Assembly (NCBI RefSeq): GCF_031679605.1
Contig: NZ_CP117522.1
Coordinates: forward strand, 6,758,001-6,822,000
Length of the DNA: 64,000 bases
Reading direction: 5' to 3'
Origin: Streptomyces luomodiensis
GTDB lineage: Bacteria > Actinomycetota > Actinomycetes > Streptomycetales > Streptomycetaceae
Part shown: in pieces, positions 1 to 11,373 of the stretch
How the letters are laid out: every line of letters starts with the position of its first letter
Numbering within the stretch: position 1 is the stretch's first letter
Translations under genes and position numbers: made by a program
The notes under the pieces: generated by a model
What the model was told of the DNA's origin: nothing
Database searches by the model: none
Seen by the model: only the letters and a program-made list of their open reading frames with translations

Positions 1-613
1 GGTGGCGGCCTCGGGCTGAACGACGCGCACCCGCCCCGTGAGCGCCCACCCGCCTCACCTCACCACCCGCGAACCGGACCGAGGCGGCGTGAGCACCCAC
101 CCGCACCGTCCCGTGCGCGCTCGCCTCACGGTGTCACCGGCACCCGCCTCGTGCGCGCTCACCTCACAGCGCCACCACCGCCTCGTGAGCGCCCACCCGC
201 GTCACCCTCGCATCCGCTCCGTGCGCGTCCACCTCGCGGCGTCACCATCCTCGGCGCCCGCCTCGTGAGCGCCCATCTGGTTGCGTCACCCTCGCAGCCC
301 GCCTCGTGAGCGCCCACCTCACGGCGCCACCACTCCGCACCGTCCCGTGAGCGTCCACCTGCGTCACCTCACATCCGCTCGGTGCGCGTCCACCTCGCGG
401 CGTCACCATCCTCGGCGCCCGCCTCGTGAGCGCCCATCTGGTTGCGTCACCCTCGCAGCCCGCCTCGTGAGCGCCCACCTCACGGCGCCACCACTCCGCA
501 CCCGACTCCGCACCCGCCCCGTGAGCGCCCACCTCACCTCCACCACCACGCCGCACCCTCAGCCCTCAGCCCGCACCCATCACCCCGCACCCCTCACCCA
601 CCGGAGGTCCACC
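1..613. repeat. GC-rich degenerate repeat tract upstream of the racemase gene
   Basis: No convincing gene is seen here. The tract is built from variants of a roughly 40-base unit centred on CGTGAGCGCCCACC, recurring near 36, 184, 264, 304, 345, 424, 464 and 518. A higher-order duplication is superimposed: 211-342 recurs at 372-503, an offset of 161 bases with almost no mismatches. Open frames across the tract give Pro/Arg/His-rich nonsense translations with no family resemblance. A GGAGG at 603-607 belongs to the next gene. Confidence 0.8.
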
Positions 614-1288
614 ATGTCCGTGCCCTCGTCCGTCGTCCCGGCGCGGCCCATCGGGGTGATCCGGGTCCTCACCAGCGACGATCCGGCCGCCGTTGCCGCC
701 CATGGCAGGGTCATCGAGGAGCGTTACGGTCTGCCGACCGTCTCGCGGTGCATCCCCGACCAGCCCCACGGCATCCACGACGACGCCTCCGAGGCCCGCG
801 CCGAGCCGAAGATCGTGGCCCTTGCCCGGGAGCTGGCCGACGCCGGTGCGCATGCCCTGATCATCAGCTGCGCCGCCGACCCGGCGCTCCAGGAGACCCG
901 TCAGGCCGTCGGTACCGGCGTCCCCGTCATCGGCGCGGGGTCGGCGGCCGCCGCCGTCGCCCTGGGTCTCGGCCGCCGGATCGGCGTGCTGGGCATCCGG
1001 GACGAGGCGCCGCCCGCCGTGCGGGCGGTGCTCGGCGACCGCTTCACCGCCTCCGCCCGCCCCCACGGTGTCCACCGCACCACCGACCTCCTCGCCCCGG
1101 AGGGCCCCGCGGCGGTGCTGGAGGCCGCGGCGGGGCTCGTCGCGGCGGGTGCGGACACCCTGCTCCTGGCCTGCACGGGTCTCAACACCATCGGCGTCCG
1201 GCCCCTCCTGGAGCGGCGGCTGGGTGTCCCGGTCGTGGACCCGGTACTCGCCGCCGGGCTGCTGGCCTCGTACGGGCGTGCCGACTGA
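614..1288 (+). CDS. Asp/Glu/hydantoin racemase family protein
   Basis: Predicted 224-residue cytosolic protein of the aspartate/glutamate/hydantoin racemase superfamily, cofactor-independent two-cysteine isomerases. The N-terminus (RPIGVIRVLTSDD) starts a typical beta-alpha fold. Two family-type cysteines are visible, one in ALIISCAADP (about residue 84) and one in TLLLACTGLN (about 186), matching the acid/base pair of the family. The ATG at 614 is chosen because GGAGG lies six bases upstream; the frame stays open further upstream but only through repeat DNA. Substrate (hydantoin, aspartate or another amino acid) cannot be assigned. It stands alone, and its stop codon lies inside the first unit of a 56-base tandem repeat. 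Confidence 0.8.
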   Translation: MSVPSSVVPARPIGVIRVLTSDDPAAVAAHGRVIEERYGLPTVSRCIPDQPHGIHDDASEARAEPKIVALARELADAGAHALIISCAADPALQETRQAVGTGVPVIGAGSAAAAVALGLGRRIGVLGIRDEAPPAVRAVLGDRFTASARPHGVHRTTDLLAPEGPAAVLEAAAGLVAAGADTLLLACTGLNTIGVRPLLERRLGVPVVDPVLAAGLLASYGRAD

Positions 1289-1508
1289 GCGGTCGTCAGG
1301 CCCCTGGCCGGGCCGGACCCGGTGCGACGCCGGACCCACTGAGTGGCCGTCAGGAGGCCTTGGCCGACCGGGTCCGGGTGCGACGCCCGACCCACTGAGC
1401 GGCGTCAGGAGGTCCGGGCCGGGCCGGGCCCGGGTGCGACGCCGGACCCACTGAACGGCCGTCAGGAGACCCTGACCGGGCCGAACCCGGTTGCGACGCC
1501 GGACCCCG
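1284..1508. repeat. 54-56-bp tandem repeat, four copies, first copy contains the racemase stop codon
   Basis: Four units of the pattern ACTGA-GCGGCCGTCAGG...GCGACGCCGGACCC run head to tail. Equivalent positions fall at 1286, 1340, 1396 and 1452, so spacings are 54, 56 and 56 bases. The first unit includes the TGA of the upstream gene at 1286-1288. The tract fills most of the gap before the convergent ABC transporter gene. Confidence 0.9.
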
Positions 1509-1521
1509 GTGCCCGGCGCCG

Positions 1522-3390
1522 TCATACCAAGCTGTCCCGCCACGCCCGGTGCAGCGCGGCGAACCGGCCCTCGCCCGCGATCAGCTGGTCCGGCGGGCCG
1601 TCCTCCACGATCCGGCCGTCGGCCATGACCAGCACCCGGTCGGCCGTCTCGACCGTGGAGAGCCGGTGGGCGATGACGACCGCGGTACGGCCGCGCAGCA
1701 CCGTGTGCATGGCGCGCTGGACCGCCCGCTCGCCCGGGATGTCGAGGGAGGAGGTGGCCTCGTCGAGGATGAGGACCGACGGATCGGCGAGCAGGGCGCG
1801 GGCGAACCCGACGAGTTGGCGCTGGCCGGCGGAGATCCGGCCGCCGCGCTTGTGCACATCCGTGTCGTAGCCCTCGGGCAGGGCGGCGATGAAGTCGTGC
1901 GCGCCGATCGCCTTGGCGGCCTGCTCGATCTCGGCGCGGGTGGCGTCGGGGCGGCCGATGGTGATGTTGTCGGCGATCGTGCCGGAGAACAGGAACGCCT
2001 CCTGCGTCACCATGACCACACCGCGCCGCAGTTCGGGCATGGCCAGCTCGCGCAGATCCACCCCGTCCAGCAGCACCCGGCCCTCGCTGGGGTCGTAGAA
2101 CCGGGCCAGCAGCTTGGCGAGGGTGGACTTGCCCGCGCCGGTGGCCCCGACCACCGCGACCGTCTGCCCGGCGGACAGGGTGAGGTCGAAGCGGGGCAGC
2201 ACCTCGCCGCCGGTGCGATAGGCGAAGCGCACCCCGTCGAAGACCACCTCCCGGCCGGGGGTCTCCGCCGGGCGCGGCGGCAGCGGCTTGGGGTCGGCGG
2301 GCTCGGGGACGGAGGGACGCTGGGCCAGCAGACCCGCGATCTTCTCCAGCGAGGCGGCCGCCGACTGGTAGGAGTTGAGGAACATCCCCAGGCGGTCGAT
2401 CGGGTCGTACAGCCGGCGCAGATACAGCGCCGCCGCCGCGAGCACGCCGAGCGCGAGCGAGCCGGAGGCCACCCGGTAGGCGCCCCAGAGCACGATGGCG
2501 GCCACCGCCGCGTTGGCGACCAGCCGGGAGCTGACCACATAGCGGGCCATCTCCAGGATCGCGTCCCCGTTGGCGCGCTCATGGCGGTGGTTGAGCTCGC
2601 CGAAGCGCGTGTCGTTGGCGCGCTCACGGCGGAACGCCTGCACCGGGCGGATGCCGTTCATGGTCTCGGTGAACGTCACGATCACCGCCGCGATGGCCGT
2701 CGACCGCTTGCGGTACACCCGCATGGAGCGGCGCTGGAAGGAGCGGATCAGCAGATACAGCGGCCAGAAGGAGAGCACGGCCGCGCCGCCCAGGCCCCAG
2801 TCGAGATACAGCAGCGTGACGGAGATGTAGACGACCGACAGCGCGACCCCGAGCAGCTCCTCCAGGCCCTCGGTGAGCAGCTCGCGCAGCGACTCGACGT
2901 CCGTCGTGGCGCGGGAGATCAGCCGGCCGGAGGTGTAGCGCTCGTGGAAGTCCACGCTCAGCGCCTGGGCGTGGCGGAAGATCCGGCCGCGCAGATCCAG
3001 CAGCACGTCCTGGCCGATCCGGGCGGAGGAGCGGATGAACCCGTACTGGAGCGCCCCGGAGGCGCACGCACAGCCCAGATAGCCCGCGCCGACGGCGATC
3101 AGCGGGCCGTGGTCGCCGTCGCGCAGGGCGGGCACCGCACGGTCGATGGCGTACGCGACGAGCAGCGGACCCGCCTGGAGGGCGGCCTGCTGGAGCAGCA
3201 GCAGGACGGCCGCCAGCCAGACCCGCCGCCGGCGCGGGGAGAGCAGTGAACGCAGCAGGGCGAGGGACGCGCCCTTGGGCACCGGCAGGACATCGCGGTC
3301 GAACGGGTCGTCGGACGGTGCCCGGCCCCCGTCTCCGGCCCCGTCCCAGTCGTCGTCCGTGTGGTCCCGCTCCTCCTCGACCGTCGTCAT
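1522..3390 (-). CDS. ABC exporter half-transporter, catalytically canonical subunit
   Basis: 622-residue half-size ABC exporter: an acidic 40-residue N-terminus, a six-helix transmembrane domain (about 45-335), then a nucleotide-binding domain. Walker A is GATGAGKST, Walker B VLILDEATSSLD with the catalytic Glu, and an H-loop His sits in VVIAHRLST. The signature reads ISAGQRQ instead of LSGGQ. It is the second gene of a pair; its ATG overlaps the upstream stop as ATGA and GGAGGGGAGAGGAG lies just upstream. With its partner it should form a heterodimeric exporter with one degenerate ATP site. Substrate unknown; drug or lipid export is usual for the family. Confidence 0.92.
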   Translation of the reverse strand: MTTVEEERDHTDDDWDGAGDGGRAPSDDPFDRDVLPVPKGASLALLRSLLSPRRRRVWLAAVLLLLQQAALQAGPLLVAYAIDRAVPALRDGDHGPLIAVGAGYLGCACASGALQYGFIRSSARIGQDVLLDLRGRIFRHAQALSVDFHERYTSGRLISRATTDVESLRELLTEGLEELLGVALSVVYISVTLLYLDWGLGGAAVLSFWPLYLLIRSFQRRSMRVYRKRSTAIAAVIVTFTETMNGIRPVQAFRRERANDTRFGELNHRHERANGDAILEMARYVVSSRLVANAAVAAIVLWGAYRVASGSLALGVLAAAALYLRRLYDPIDRLGMFLNSYQSAAASLEKIAGLLAQRPSVPEPADPKPLPPRPAETPGREVVFDGVRFAYRTGGEVLPRFDLTLSAGQTVAVVGATGAGKSTLAKLLARFYDPSEGRVLLDGVDLRELAMPELRRGVVMVTQEAFLFSGTIADNITIGRPDATRAEIEQAAKAIGAHDFIAALPEGYDTDVHKRGGRISAGQRQLVGFARALLADPSVLILDEATSSLDIPGERAVQRAMHTVLRGRTAVVIAHRLSTVETADRVLVMADGRIVEDGPPDQLIAGEGRFAALHRAWRDSLV

Positions 3391-5222
3391 GGGCTCCTCT
3401 CCCCCTCCTCGGCTTCCTGCCCGGACATCAGCGACCGGTATTCCGCGCTCTCCGCCAGCAGCCGCTGATGGGTGCCGACGGCGGTGATCCGGCCCCGCGA
3501 CAGCAGCGCGACCCGGTCGGCCAGCAGCACGGTGGACGGCCGGTGCGCGACGACCAGGGCGGTCGTGGACGCCAGCACCTGCCGCAGCGCCGCCTCCACC
3601 AGCGCCTCGGTGTGCACATCGAGCGCGGACAGCGGATCGTCGAGCACCAGGAACCGGGGGTCGCCCACGACGGCCCGCGCCAGCGCGAGCCGCTGCCGCT
3701 GCCCGCCGGACAGGCTGAGCCCCTGCTCGCCGACCTCGGTCTCGGTGCCCTTGGGCAGGGCGTGCACGAAATCGGCCTGCGCCACCTTCAGGGCCCGCAG
3801 CAGGTCCTCCCGGCCCGCGTCGGGGGCGCCCATGAGGACGTTCTCCCCCGCGGTGGCGGAGAACAGCGTGGGCTCCTCGAACGCGACGGCCACCAGGGCG
3901 CGCACCTCCTCCCGGGGGAGCGCGGTGATGTCCCGGCCGTCGAGGGTGATCCGCCCGCGGGTGACCTCCAGGAGCCGGGGGACGAGAGCGGTCAGGGTGG
4001 TCTTCCCCGATCCCGTCGCCCCGACCAGCGCCATGGTCTCGCCGGGCCGGATGTGCAGATCGACCCCGCGCAGCACGGGCGGCTCCTCCGGCGGCGCGTC
4101 CGGGTACCGGAACTCCACCCCCTCGAACCGCAGCCCGCCCTCCACCCGCGGCCCGCCCTCGCCCTGTCCCCGGGGCGGCGCGGGCCGGGGCGCGTCGGTG
4201 GCGGCGGCCGGCTCCGCGTCCCTGACGTCGAAATAGCGGTCGGTGGCCGTGGCCGCGTCCTGGCTCAGGGCGAGGAGGAAGCCGAGCGACTCCACGGGCC
4301 AGCGCAGCGTCAGGGCGGTGGACAGGAAGGCGACCAGCGTGCCCGCCGAAAGGTCCCCGTCGGCGACCCGCACCGTGCCGAGCAGCAGCGCCGTGCCGAT
4401 CGCCAGCTCCGGCAGGGTCATGATCACCGCCCAGAGCGAGGCCAGCAGCCGTGCCTTGCCCAGCTCGGTGGAGCGGACCTGCTCGGACAGGACGCGGAAG
4501 GCGCGGGCCTGGCTGCGGTGGCGGCCGAAGCCCTTGACGATCCGGACGCCCAGCACACCCTCCTCCACGACCGTCGTCAGATCGCCGGTCTGGTCCTGCG
4601 CGGTGCGGGCCACCGTCGCGTACCGCGTCTCGAAGAACGAGCAGAGGATCACCAGCGGCACCGCCGGGACCACCAGGACCAGGCCCAGCGTCCACGCCTG
4701 CGCCAGCAGGATGGCGAACCCCACGATGATGGTGACCCCGTTGACCAGCAGGAAGGTGAGCGGGAAGGCCAGGAACATCCGCAGCAGCATCAGATCGGTC
4801 GTGGCCCGCGACAGCAGCTGGCCGGAGGCCCAGCGGTCGTGGAAGGAAACCGGCAGCCGCTGGAGATGGCGGTAGAGATCCGCGCGCATCTCGGCCTCGA
4901 CGGCGGCCAGCGGCCGCGCCACCAGCCAGCGCCGCAGCCCGAAGAGCCCGGCCTCGGCCGTGCCGAGGGCCAGCAGCAGCCCACCGCCCAGCCACACTCC
5001 GCCCGGGTCCCGGTGGGCGATCGGCCCGTCCACCATCCACTTGAGGACGAGCGGGATGACCAGCCCCAGGCAGGAGGCGACGACCGCGGCCGCGGCCGCG
5101 GTGAACAGCCGGGCCCGCACCGGGCGCACATACGGCCACAGCCGCAGGAGCGAACGCGTGGTGGAGCGGCGCCGCGGGGCGGCTCCGCGTTCCTGGGCGC
5201 GGGGTTCACTCGTCACAGCCAT
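3387..5222 (-). CDS. ABC exporter half-transporter, degenerate-site subunit
   Basis: 611-residue half-transporter: transmembrane domain (about 30-320) followed by an ATPase domain with Walker A GATGSGKTT, canonical signature LSLSGGQRQRLA and H-loop VVAHRPST. The residue after Walker B Asp is Asp not Glu (FLVLDDPLSALD), the substitution typical of the non-hydrolysing site of heterodimeric exporters. The degenerate Walker B here and the altered signature of the downstream subunit would meet in the same composite site, which supports pairing. The start is ATG at 5222; a TTG three bases earlier is possible, and no clear ribosome-binding site is visible. The two genes are translationally coupled. 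Confidence 0.9.
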   Translation of the reverse strand: MAVTSEPRAQERGAAPRRRSTTRSLLRLWPYVRPVRARLFTAAAAAVVASCLGLVIPLVLKWMVDGPIAHRDPGGVWLGGGLLLALGTAEAGLFGLRRWLVARPLAAVEAEMRADLYRHLQRLPVSFHDRWASGQLLSRATTDLMLLRMFLAFPLTFLLVNGVTIIVGFAILLAQAWTLGLVLVVPAVPLVILCSFFETRYATVARTAQDQTGDLTTVVEEGVLGVRIVKGFGRHRSQARAFRVLSEQVRSTELGKARLLASLWAVIMTLPELAIGTALLLGTVRVADGDLSAGTLVAFLSTALTLRWPVESLGFLLALSQDAATATDRYFDVRDAEPAAATDAPRPAPPRGQGEGGPRVEGGLRFEGVEFRYPDAPPEEPPVLRGVDLHIRPGETMALVGATGSGKTTLTALVPRLLEVTRGRITLDGRDITALPREEVRALVAVAFEEPTLFSATAGENVLMGAPDAGREDLLRALKVAQADFVHALPKGTETEVGEQGLSLSGGQRQRLALARAVVGDPRFLVLDDPLSALDVHTEALVEAALRQVLASTTALVVAHRPSTVLLADRVALLSRGRITAVGTHQRLLAESAEYRSLMSGQEAEEGERSP

Positions 5223-5274
5223 CAAGGGGGAAGACTACGGTCCGCCACCGACAGTGCTCACTCGGTTTTTCGGC

Positions 5275-7599
<2,325 letters not shown>

Positions 7600-8040
7600 A
7601 TCGGCCTCCGCGGCTCGCGGCCAACCGCCCCGCCCCGTCAGGGGAGGCGGGCAGCCCCCGATGGCGGGCCGGCGGACCCCGCGGCGTCCCGTACCACGGG
7701 GGCGCGACCCGCGCCCTCAGCGGTGTTCTGCCCGCGAATCCGCCGGCGCTCCCTCTTTTTCGGGGCTCGGTTCTCCCCCGGCTACCGGTGGGAGGTGCCC
7801 CCGGCTGCCGCCGGGAGGTGCCTCCCCCGGCCGGAAGATCCCAGCACCCGGAAGCTCCATGGGACCGTCCGGGCGGGGGCCATCGGCCGATCATCCCGTG
7901 ACCGCTCCCGCCTGGGACTGAACCGTGACCATCGAGGTGGAGCCCGCTGTCGGTGCCGTGTGATTACCTATCGCCAGGCGCGCCTGCGCGCGTGATCGGG
8001 GTTGTCGCGGGGGCGCGGCCCTGGGGAGGGGAGAGCTGTT
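7600..8040. other. intergenic region between divergent glgX and L,D-transpeptidase genes
   Basis: About 440 bases with no supported gene. It must carry both divergent promoters but no clear -35/-10 pair could be picked by eye. Around 7790-7850 there are imperfect GGAGGTGCC/CCCCCGG repeats able to form GC-rich hairpins. The AGGGGAGAG just before 8041 is the ribosome-binding site of the next gene. Confidence 0.5.
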
Positions 8041-9261
8041 GTGACGGTGCGGCGGATATCGGGGGCGGCGCGGGGCGGCCGCAGGGGGCTTCTCGCGCTG
8101 CTGCTCGGGGCGTTGCTGATGGCAGTGGCCGCGTGCGGCGGGGGCGGTGGCTCCGACGACGACGGTAAGAAGGGCAAGGGCGATGGCCGGCCCAGGGCAT
8201 CGCGGGCCGTGGTGACGATCGCGCCCAAGGACGGCACCAAGGGCGTGGACACCAGCGGTGCGCTGAAGGTCACCGCGGCCAAGGGCACCCTGTCCTCGGT
8301 CGAGGTCAAGGACGCCAAGGGCACTCCGGTCGAGGGGAAGGTCACCGAGGGCGGCAAGAGCTGGCGGCCCGACGCCCATCTCCGCTCGGACACGACCTAC
8401 ACCGTGGACGCGGTCGCCAAGGACGCCGACGGCCTGACCACGGCCGAGCACACGACCTTCACCACGCTGCGGCCCGAGAAGACCTTCCTCGGCGTCTACA
8501 CCCCGGAGGACGGCTCGACGGTCGGCGTCGGCATGCCCGTCTCGCTCCACTTCACCCGCGGCATCACCCACCCGGCGGCCGTGGAGAAGGGGATCGAGGT
8601 CAGCGCCTCGCCGTCGGTGCCGATCGAGGGCCACTGGTTCGGCAACGACCGGCTGGACTTCCGGCCGGAGAAGTACTGGAAGCCCGGCACCAAGGTGACG
8701 CTCCGGATGGATCTGGACGGGGTCGAGGGCAGGCCGGGGGTCTACGGCGAGCAGCGGAAGTCCGTGACGTTCACCATCGGCCGCAGCCAGATCTCCGTCG
8801 TGGACGCCAAGTCCAAGAAGATGACGGTCAAGCGGGACGGCAAGACCGTCAAGACCGTCCCGATCACCTCCGGCGCGCCCGGCCATGAGACCTACAACGG
8901 CACGATGGTGATCAGCGAGAAGCTTCCGGTCACCCGGATGGACGGCGCCACGGTCGGCTTCGACGGTGAGTACGACATCAAGGACGTGCCGCATGCGATG
9001 CGGCTGTCGACCTCCGGCACCTTCATCCACGGCAACTACTGGGCGGGCCGGGCCACCTTCGGCTCGTCCAACGTCAGCCACGGCTGTGTGGGCCTGTTCG
9101 ACCAGCGCGGCGGCGGAGACCCCTCCACCCCGGCGTCCTGGTTCTTCCGCACGTCGCTCATCGGCGATGTGGTCATCGTGAAGAACTCCGATGACGAAAC
9201 CATTCAGCCGGACAACGGGCTCAACGGCTGGAACATGTCCTGGAAGAAGTGGAAGGCCTGA
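8041..9261 (+). CDS. L,D-transpeptidase lipoprotein (YkuD domain)
   Basis: 406-residue exported lipoprotein that should form 3-3 (meso-DAP to meso-DAP) peptidoglycan cross-links. The N-terminus has Arg residues, a hydrophobic stretch and lipobox MAVAAC, predicting lipidation at about Cys 30. Two Ig-like beta domains (about 55-250) precede the YkuD catalytic domain, whose motif HGNYWAGRATFG...NVSHGCVGL supplies the catalytic His and Cys. A C-terminal Trp-rich tail (NGWNMSWKKWKA) follows, common in actinobacterial Ldts. GTG at 8041 is chosen for the GGGGAGAG upstream and because it gives a compact lipoprotein signal; a start at 8002 is less likely. Monocistronic. Confidence 0.93.
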   Translation: MTVRRISGAARGGRRGLLALLLGALLMAVAACGGGGGSDDDGKKGKGDGRPRASRAVVTIAPKDGTKGVDTSGALKVTAAKGTLSSVEVKDAKGTPVEGKVTEGGKSWRPDAHLRSDTTYTVDAVAKDADGLTTAEHTTFTTLRPEKTFLGVYTPEDGSTVGVGMPVSLHFTRGITHPAAVEKGIEVSASPSVPIEGHWFGNDRLDFRPEKYWKPGTKVTLRMDLDGVEGRPGVYGEQRKSVTFTIGRSQISVVDAKSKKMTVKRDGKTVKTVPITSGAPGHETYNGTMVISEKLPVTRMDGATVGFDGEYDIKDVPHAMRLSTSGTFIHGNYWAGRATFGSSNVSHGCVGLFDQRGGGDPSTPASWFFRTSLIGDVVIVKNSDDETIQPDNGLNGWNMSWKKWKA

Positions 9262-9339
9262 CCGGGGCCCGAGCCTGGCCCGGGGCCCGAGCCCGACCCG
9301 GGCCCCAGCCTGGTCTGGCCCCCGCCCCTGCGATTCCGT

Positions 9340-9355
9340 GTTAGCGGGCGCTAAC
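9340..9355. promoter_or_regulatory. perfect 16-bp palindrome, candidate operator of the enoyl-CoA hydratase gene
   Basis: GTTAGCG-GG-CGCTAAC is a perfect inverted repeat ending eight bases before the ATG at 9364. Its size and symmetry suit a TetR-type dimer, and its position would block transcription or translation initiation. No regulator gene is adjacent, so the binding protein is unknown. Confidence 0.55.
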
Positions 9356-9363
9356 CTGCGCTC

Positions 9364-10131
9364 ATGACTGTGAACCTCGAGGTCGCCGACGGCGTGGCCA
9401 CCTTCCGCCTTGACCGCCCCCCGATGAACGCGCTCGACGTCGCCACCCAGGACCGGCTGCGGGAACTCGCCGCCGAGGTGACCCGCCGCGACGATGTGCG
9501 CGCCGTGGTCATCTGGGGCGGTGAGAAGGTGTTCGCGGCGGGCGCGGACATCAAGGAGATGCGGGAGATGGACCACGCCGCGATGGTGGCCCGGTCCGGC
9601 GACCTCCAGGAGTCCTTCACCGCCGTGGCCCGGATCCCCAAGCCCGTGGTCGCCGCCGTCACCGGCTACGCCCTCGGCGGCGGCTGCGAGCTGGCGCTGT
9701 GCGCCGACTTCCGGATCGCCGCCGAGAACGCCAAGCTCGGCCAGCCCGAGATCCTGCTCGGCCTGATCCCGGGCGCGGGCGGCACCCAGCGGCTGGCCCG
9801 GCTGGTCGGCCCGGCCAAGGCCAAGGACCTCATCTTCACCGGCCGTCAGGTGAAGGCCGACGAGGCGCTCGCCATCGGCCTGGTGGACCGGGTCGTACCG
9901 GCCGAGGAGGTCTATGAGCAGGCCCACGCCTGGGCGGCGCGGCTGGCCCGGGGCCCGGCGATCGCGTTGCGCGCGGCCAAGGAGTCGGTGGACCGGGGGC
10001 TGGAGACAGATCTTGACAGCGGCCTGGCCATCGAACGGACCTGGTTCGCCGGGCTGTTCGCCACCGAGGACCGGGAGATCGGGATGCGCAGCTTTGTCGA
10101 GGACGGGCCGGGCAAGGCCACGTTCCGCTGA
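9364..10131 (+). CDS. enoyl-CoA hydratase/isomerase family protein
   Basis: 255-residue crotonase-fold enzyme, likely hydrating trans-2-enoyl-CoA in beta-oxidation or branched-chain degradation. The oxyanion-hole segment [10 protein letters not shown] (about 58-67) is present. Both catalytic Glu positions of true hydratases are conserved: [13 protein letters not shown] (about 103-115) and [19 protein letters not shown] (about 125-143). The C-terminal trimerisation helix region ([12 protein letters not shown]) is typical. Length is normal. It is a single gene preceded by a palindromic candidate operator. Chain-length preference cannot be read from sequence. Confidence 0.93.
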   Translation: MTVNLEVADGVATFRLDRPPMNALDVATQDRLRELAAEVTRRDDVRAVVIWGGEKVFAAGADIKEMREMDHAAMVARSGDLQESFTAVARIPKPVVAAVTGYALGGGCELALCADFRIAAENAKLGQPEILLGLIPGAGGTQRLARLVGPAKAKDLIFTGRQVKADEALAIGLVDRVVPAEEVYEQAHAWAARLARGPAIALRAAKESVDRGLETDLDSGLAIERTWFAGLFATEDREIGMRSFVEDGPGKATFR

Positions 10132-10287
10132 CACCCGACCGATTCCGATCAAGTCGGCCGGGAGAGCGACCCCGCGCATGCCCCGTGCGAGCGAATTTTC
10201 TTCGCCAACGGTCGGCCCTCGGATGACCGGTTCCGGTACGCTGGGTGATCGCGCGTGCGCGCGGTGACACCGCTGGTCGGGTGGGGT

Positions 10288-10348
10288 GTTGGGGTGCCCC
10301 AACTGCCTTTGGCATATGTCGGATCGGTTTTATGGAGCCTAGGGCTCC
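10288..10348. promoter_or_regulatory. two inverted repeats in the leader of the HATPase gene
   Basis: A perfect palindrome GTTGGGG-TG-CCCCAAC lies at 10288-10303, and a second inverted repeat GGAGCC-TAG-GGCTCC at 10334-10348, just before the first possible ATG at 10364. They could be operators or RNA hairpins affecting initiation; nothing in the sequence decides between these. Confidence 0.45.
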
Positions 10349-10363
10349 GGTGTTCGGAATCCC

Positions 10364-10918
10364 ATGGTTCCGCCCCGGATGGCCTTTTGGGCGGCCATGA
10401 TGGGGGGCATGGCGGGCTTGGAGGGAATGGAGCAGCCGCAGCCGCAGCCGCGCATGGGTACGGCGGCGGTGCGGGGGGCGCCGGCCGTCGAGGACGATCA
10501 AGCCCTCAAGGCGCTCGACCTCTTCGGAAACCCCGCCGCCGAGGAGGTGCGGCTGCCCTCCCGTCCCGAGTCCGCGGCGACCGCCCGCCGACTGGCCGGA
10601 TTTGTGGTGGTGCGCGACTGGGGTCTGGGCTTCCAGCTCGCCGAGCACACGGTGCTGCTGGTCTCCGAGCTCGTCGGCAACGCCGTACGGCACACCGGCG
10701 CCCGTACCTTCGGGCTGCGGATGCTGCGGCGGCGCGGCTGGATCCGGGTCGAGGTCCGTGACCCCTCCCGTGGGCTGCCGTGTCTGTTGCCGGTGGGGGA
10801 GCTCGACACCAGCGGGCGCGGGCTGATGCTGGTCGACCAGCTCTCCCAGCGCTGGGGGGTCGATCTGCTGCCGTGCGGCAAGACGACCTGGTTCGAGATG
10901 CGGGTGGCCGAAAGCTGA
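10364..10918 (+). CDS. ATP-binding regulatory protein (HATPase_c, RsbW-like)
   Basis: Up to 184 residues; a GHKL-fold ATPase of the anti-sigma-factor/serine-kinase type very common in Streptomyces. After a low-complexity N-terminus the N-box reads SELVGNAVRHTG (about 102-113), a degenerate G1 is VEVRDPSRGLP, and the G2 box is SGRGLMLVDQLSQRWG. No transmembrane segment. The start is uncertain: ATGs at 10364, 10382, 10397, 10400 and 10427 are in frame and none has ideal Shine-Dalgarno spacing; the Met/Gly-rich first 20 residues look untranslated or recent. No sigma factor or anti-anti-sigma factor is adjacent, so the target is unknown. Confidence 0.8.
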   Translation: MVPPRMAFWAAMMGGMAGLEGMEQPQPQPRMGTAAVRGAPAVEDDQALKALDLFGNPAAEEVRLPSRPESAATARRLAGFVVVRDWGLGFQLAEHTVLLVSELVGNAVRHTGARTFGLRMLRRRGWIRVEVRDPSRGLPCLLPVGELDTSGRGLMLVDQLSQRWGVDLLPCGKTTWFEMRVAES

Positions 10919-11373
10919 TCGCATGGAGGGCCGTGCACACAGGGCCGTGCAAAGGGAAGGGGCCCCTGTGCCGTCGCGCGCCGACGGCACGGGGACCCCG
11001 TCCGGCCCCGGCCGTGGCGCGAAAGGGGTGTTCGCCATGGCATTCGGGGGAAGCGACCTCGCTCGGGTCAATGGGGGCCGCGGCCCTGACTATCGCAGAG
11101 GCGGAAGGGCGCTTCCAAGCCAATCCATGGTGAGGTGCAACACTTGCCTTGTTAATGGCGGGTAGTGGGGCAAGTTTCCTTCGTTGTCCACTTCTCTCGA
11201 ACGAATTTCCAGTGGTCCAGACCGTGACGCGAAATCTTTCTTTGCCTGATGGTCCTTGGCATGGCCCTGCCCAGCGTCCACCATGGAACCGCGCTACGCG
11301 CGTCACACCCCCCACGCGTCACACCTCCACGCGTCACATCCCCTTGTCCCGCTACGACTTCGGGAGACCCCCC
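10919..11373. other. intergenic region before the Tat amidase gene
   Basis: No well-supported gene. A short frame from 10923 to about 11165 exists but its start lacks a good ribosome-binding site and its product resembles nothing. An inverted repeat ACTTGCC (11142-11148)...GGCAAGT (11169-11175) brackets an AT-richer stretch that looks regulatory. Around 11293-11345 the sequence CACGCGTCACACC is repeated three to four times at about 14-base intervals. Confidence 0.5.

Noticed and set aside
1522..5139. A single very long minus-strand frame covering both ABC genes
   Set aside because: The upper half is an out-of-frame shadow of the first transporter gene; Walker motifs occur only in the two separate overlapping genes.
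9262..9339. Rho-independent terminator after the L,D-transpeptidase gene
   Set aside because: The GC-rich CCCGGGGCCCGAG repeats can pair in several ways but there is no defined single stem-loop or T-run.
10923..11165. 80-codon frame after the HATPase gene (MEGRAHRAV...)
   Set aside because: No good ribosome-binding site, low-complexity product without family resemblance, and overlap with an inverted repeat that looks regulatory.
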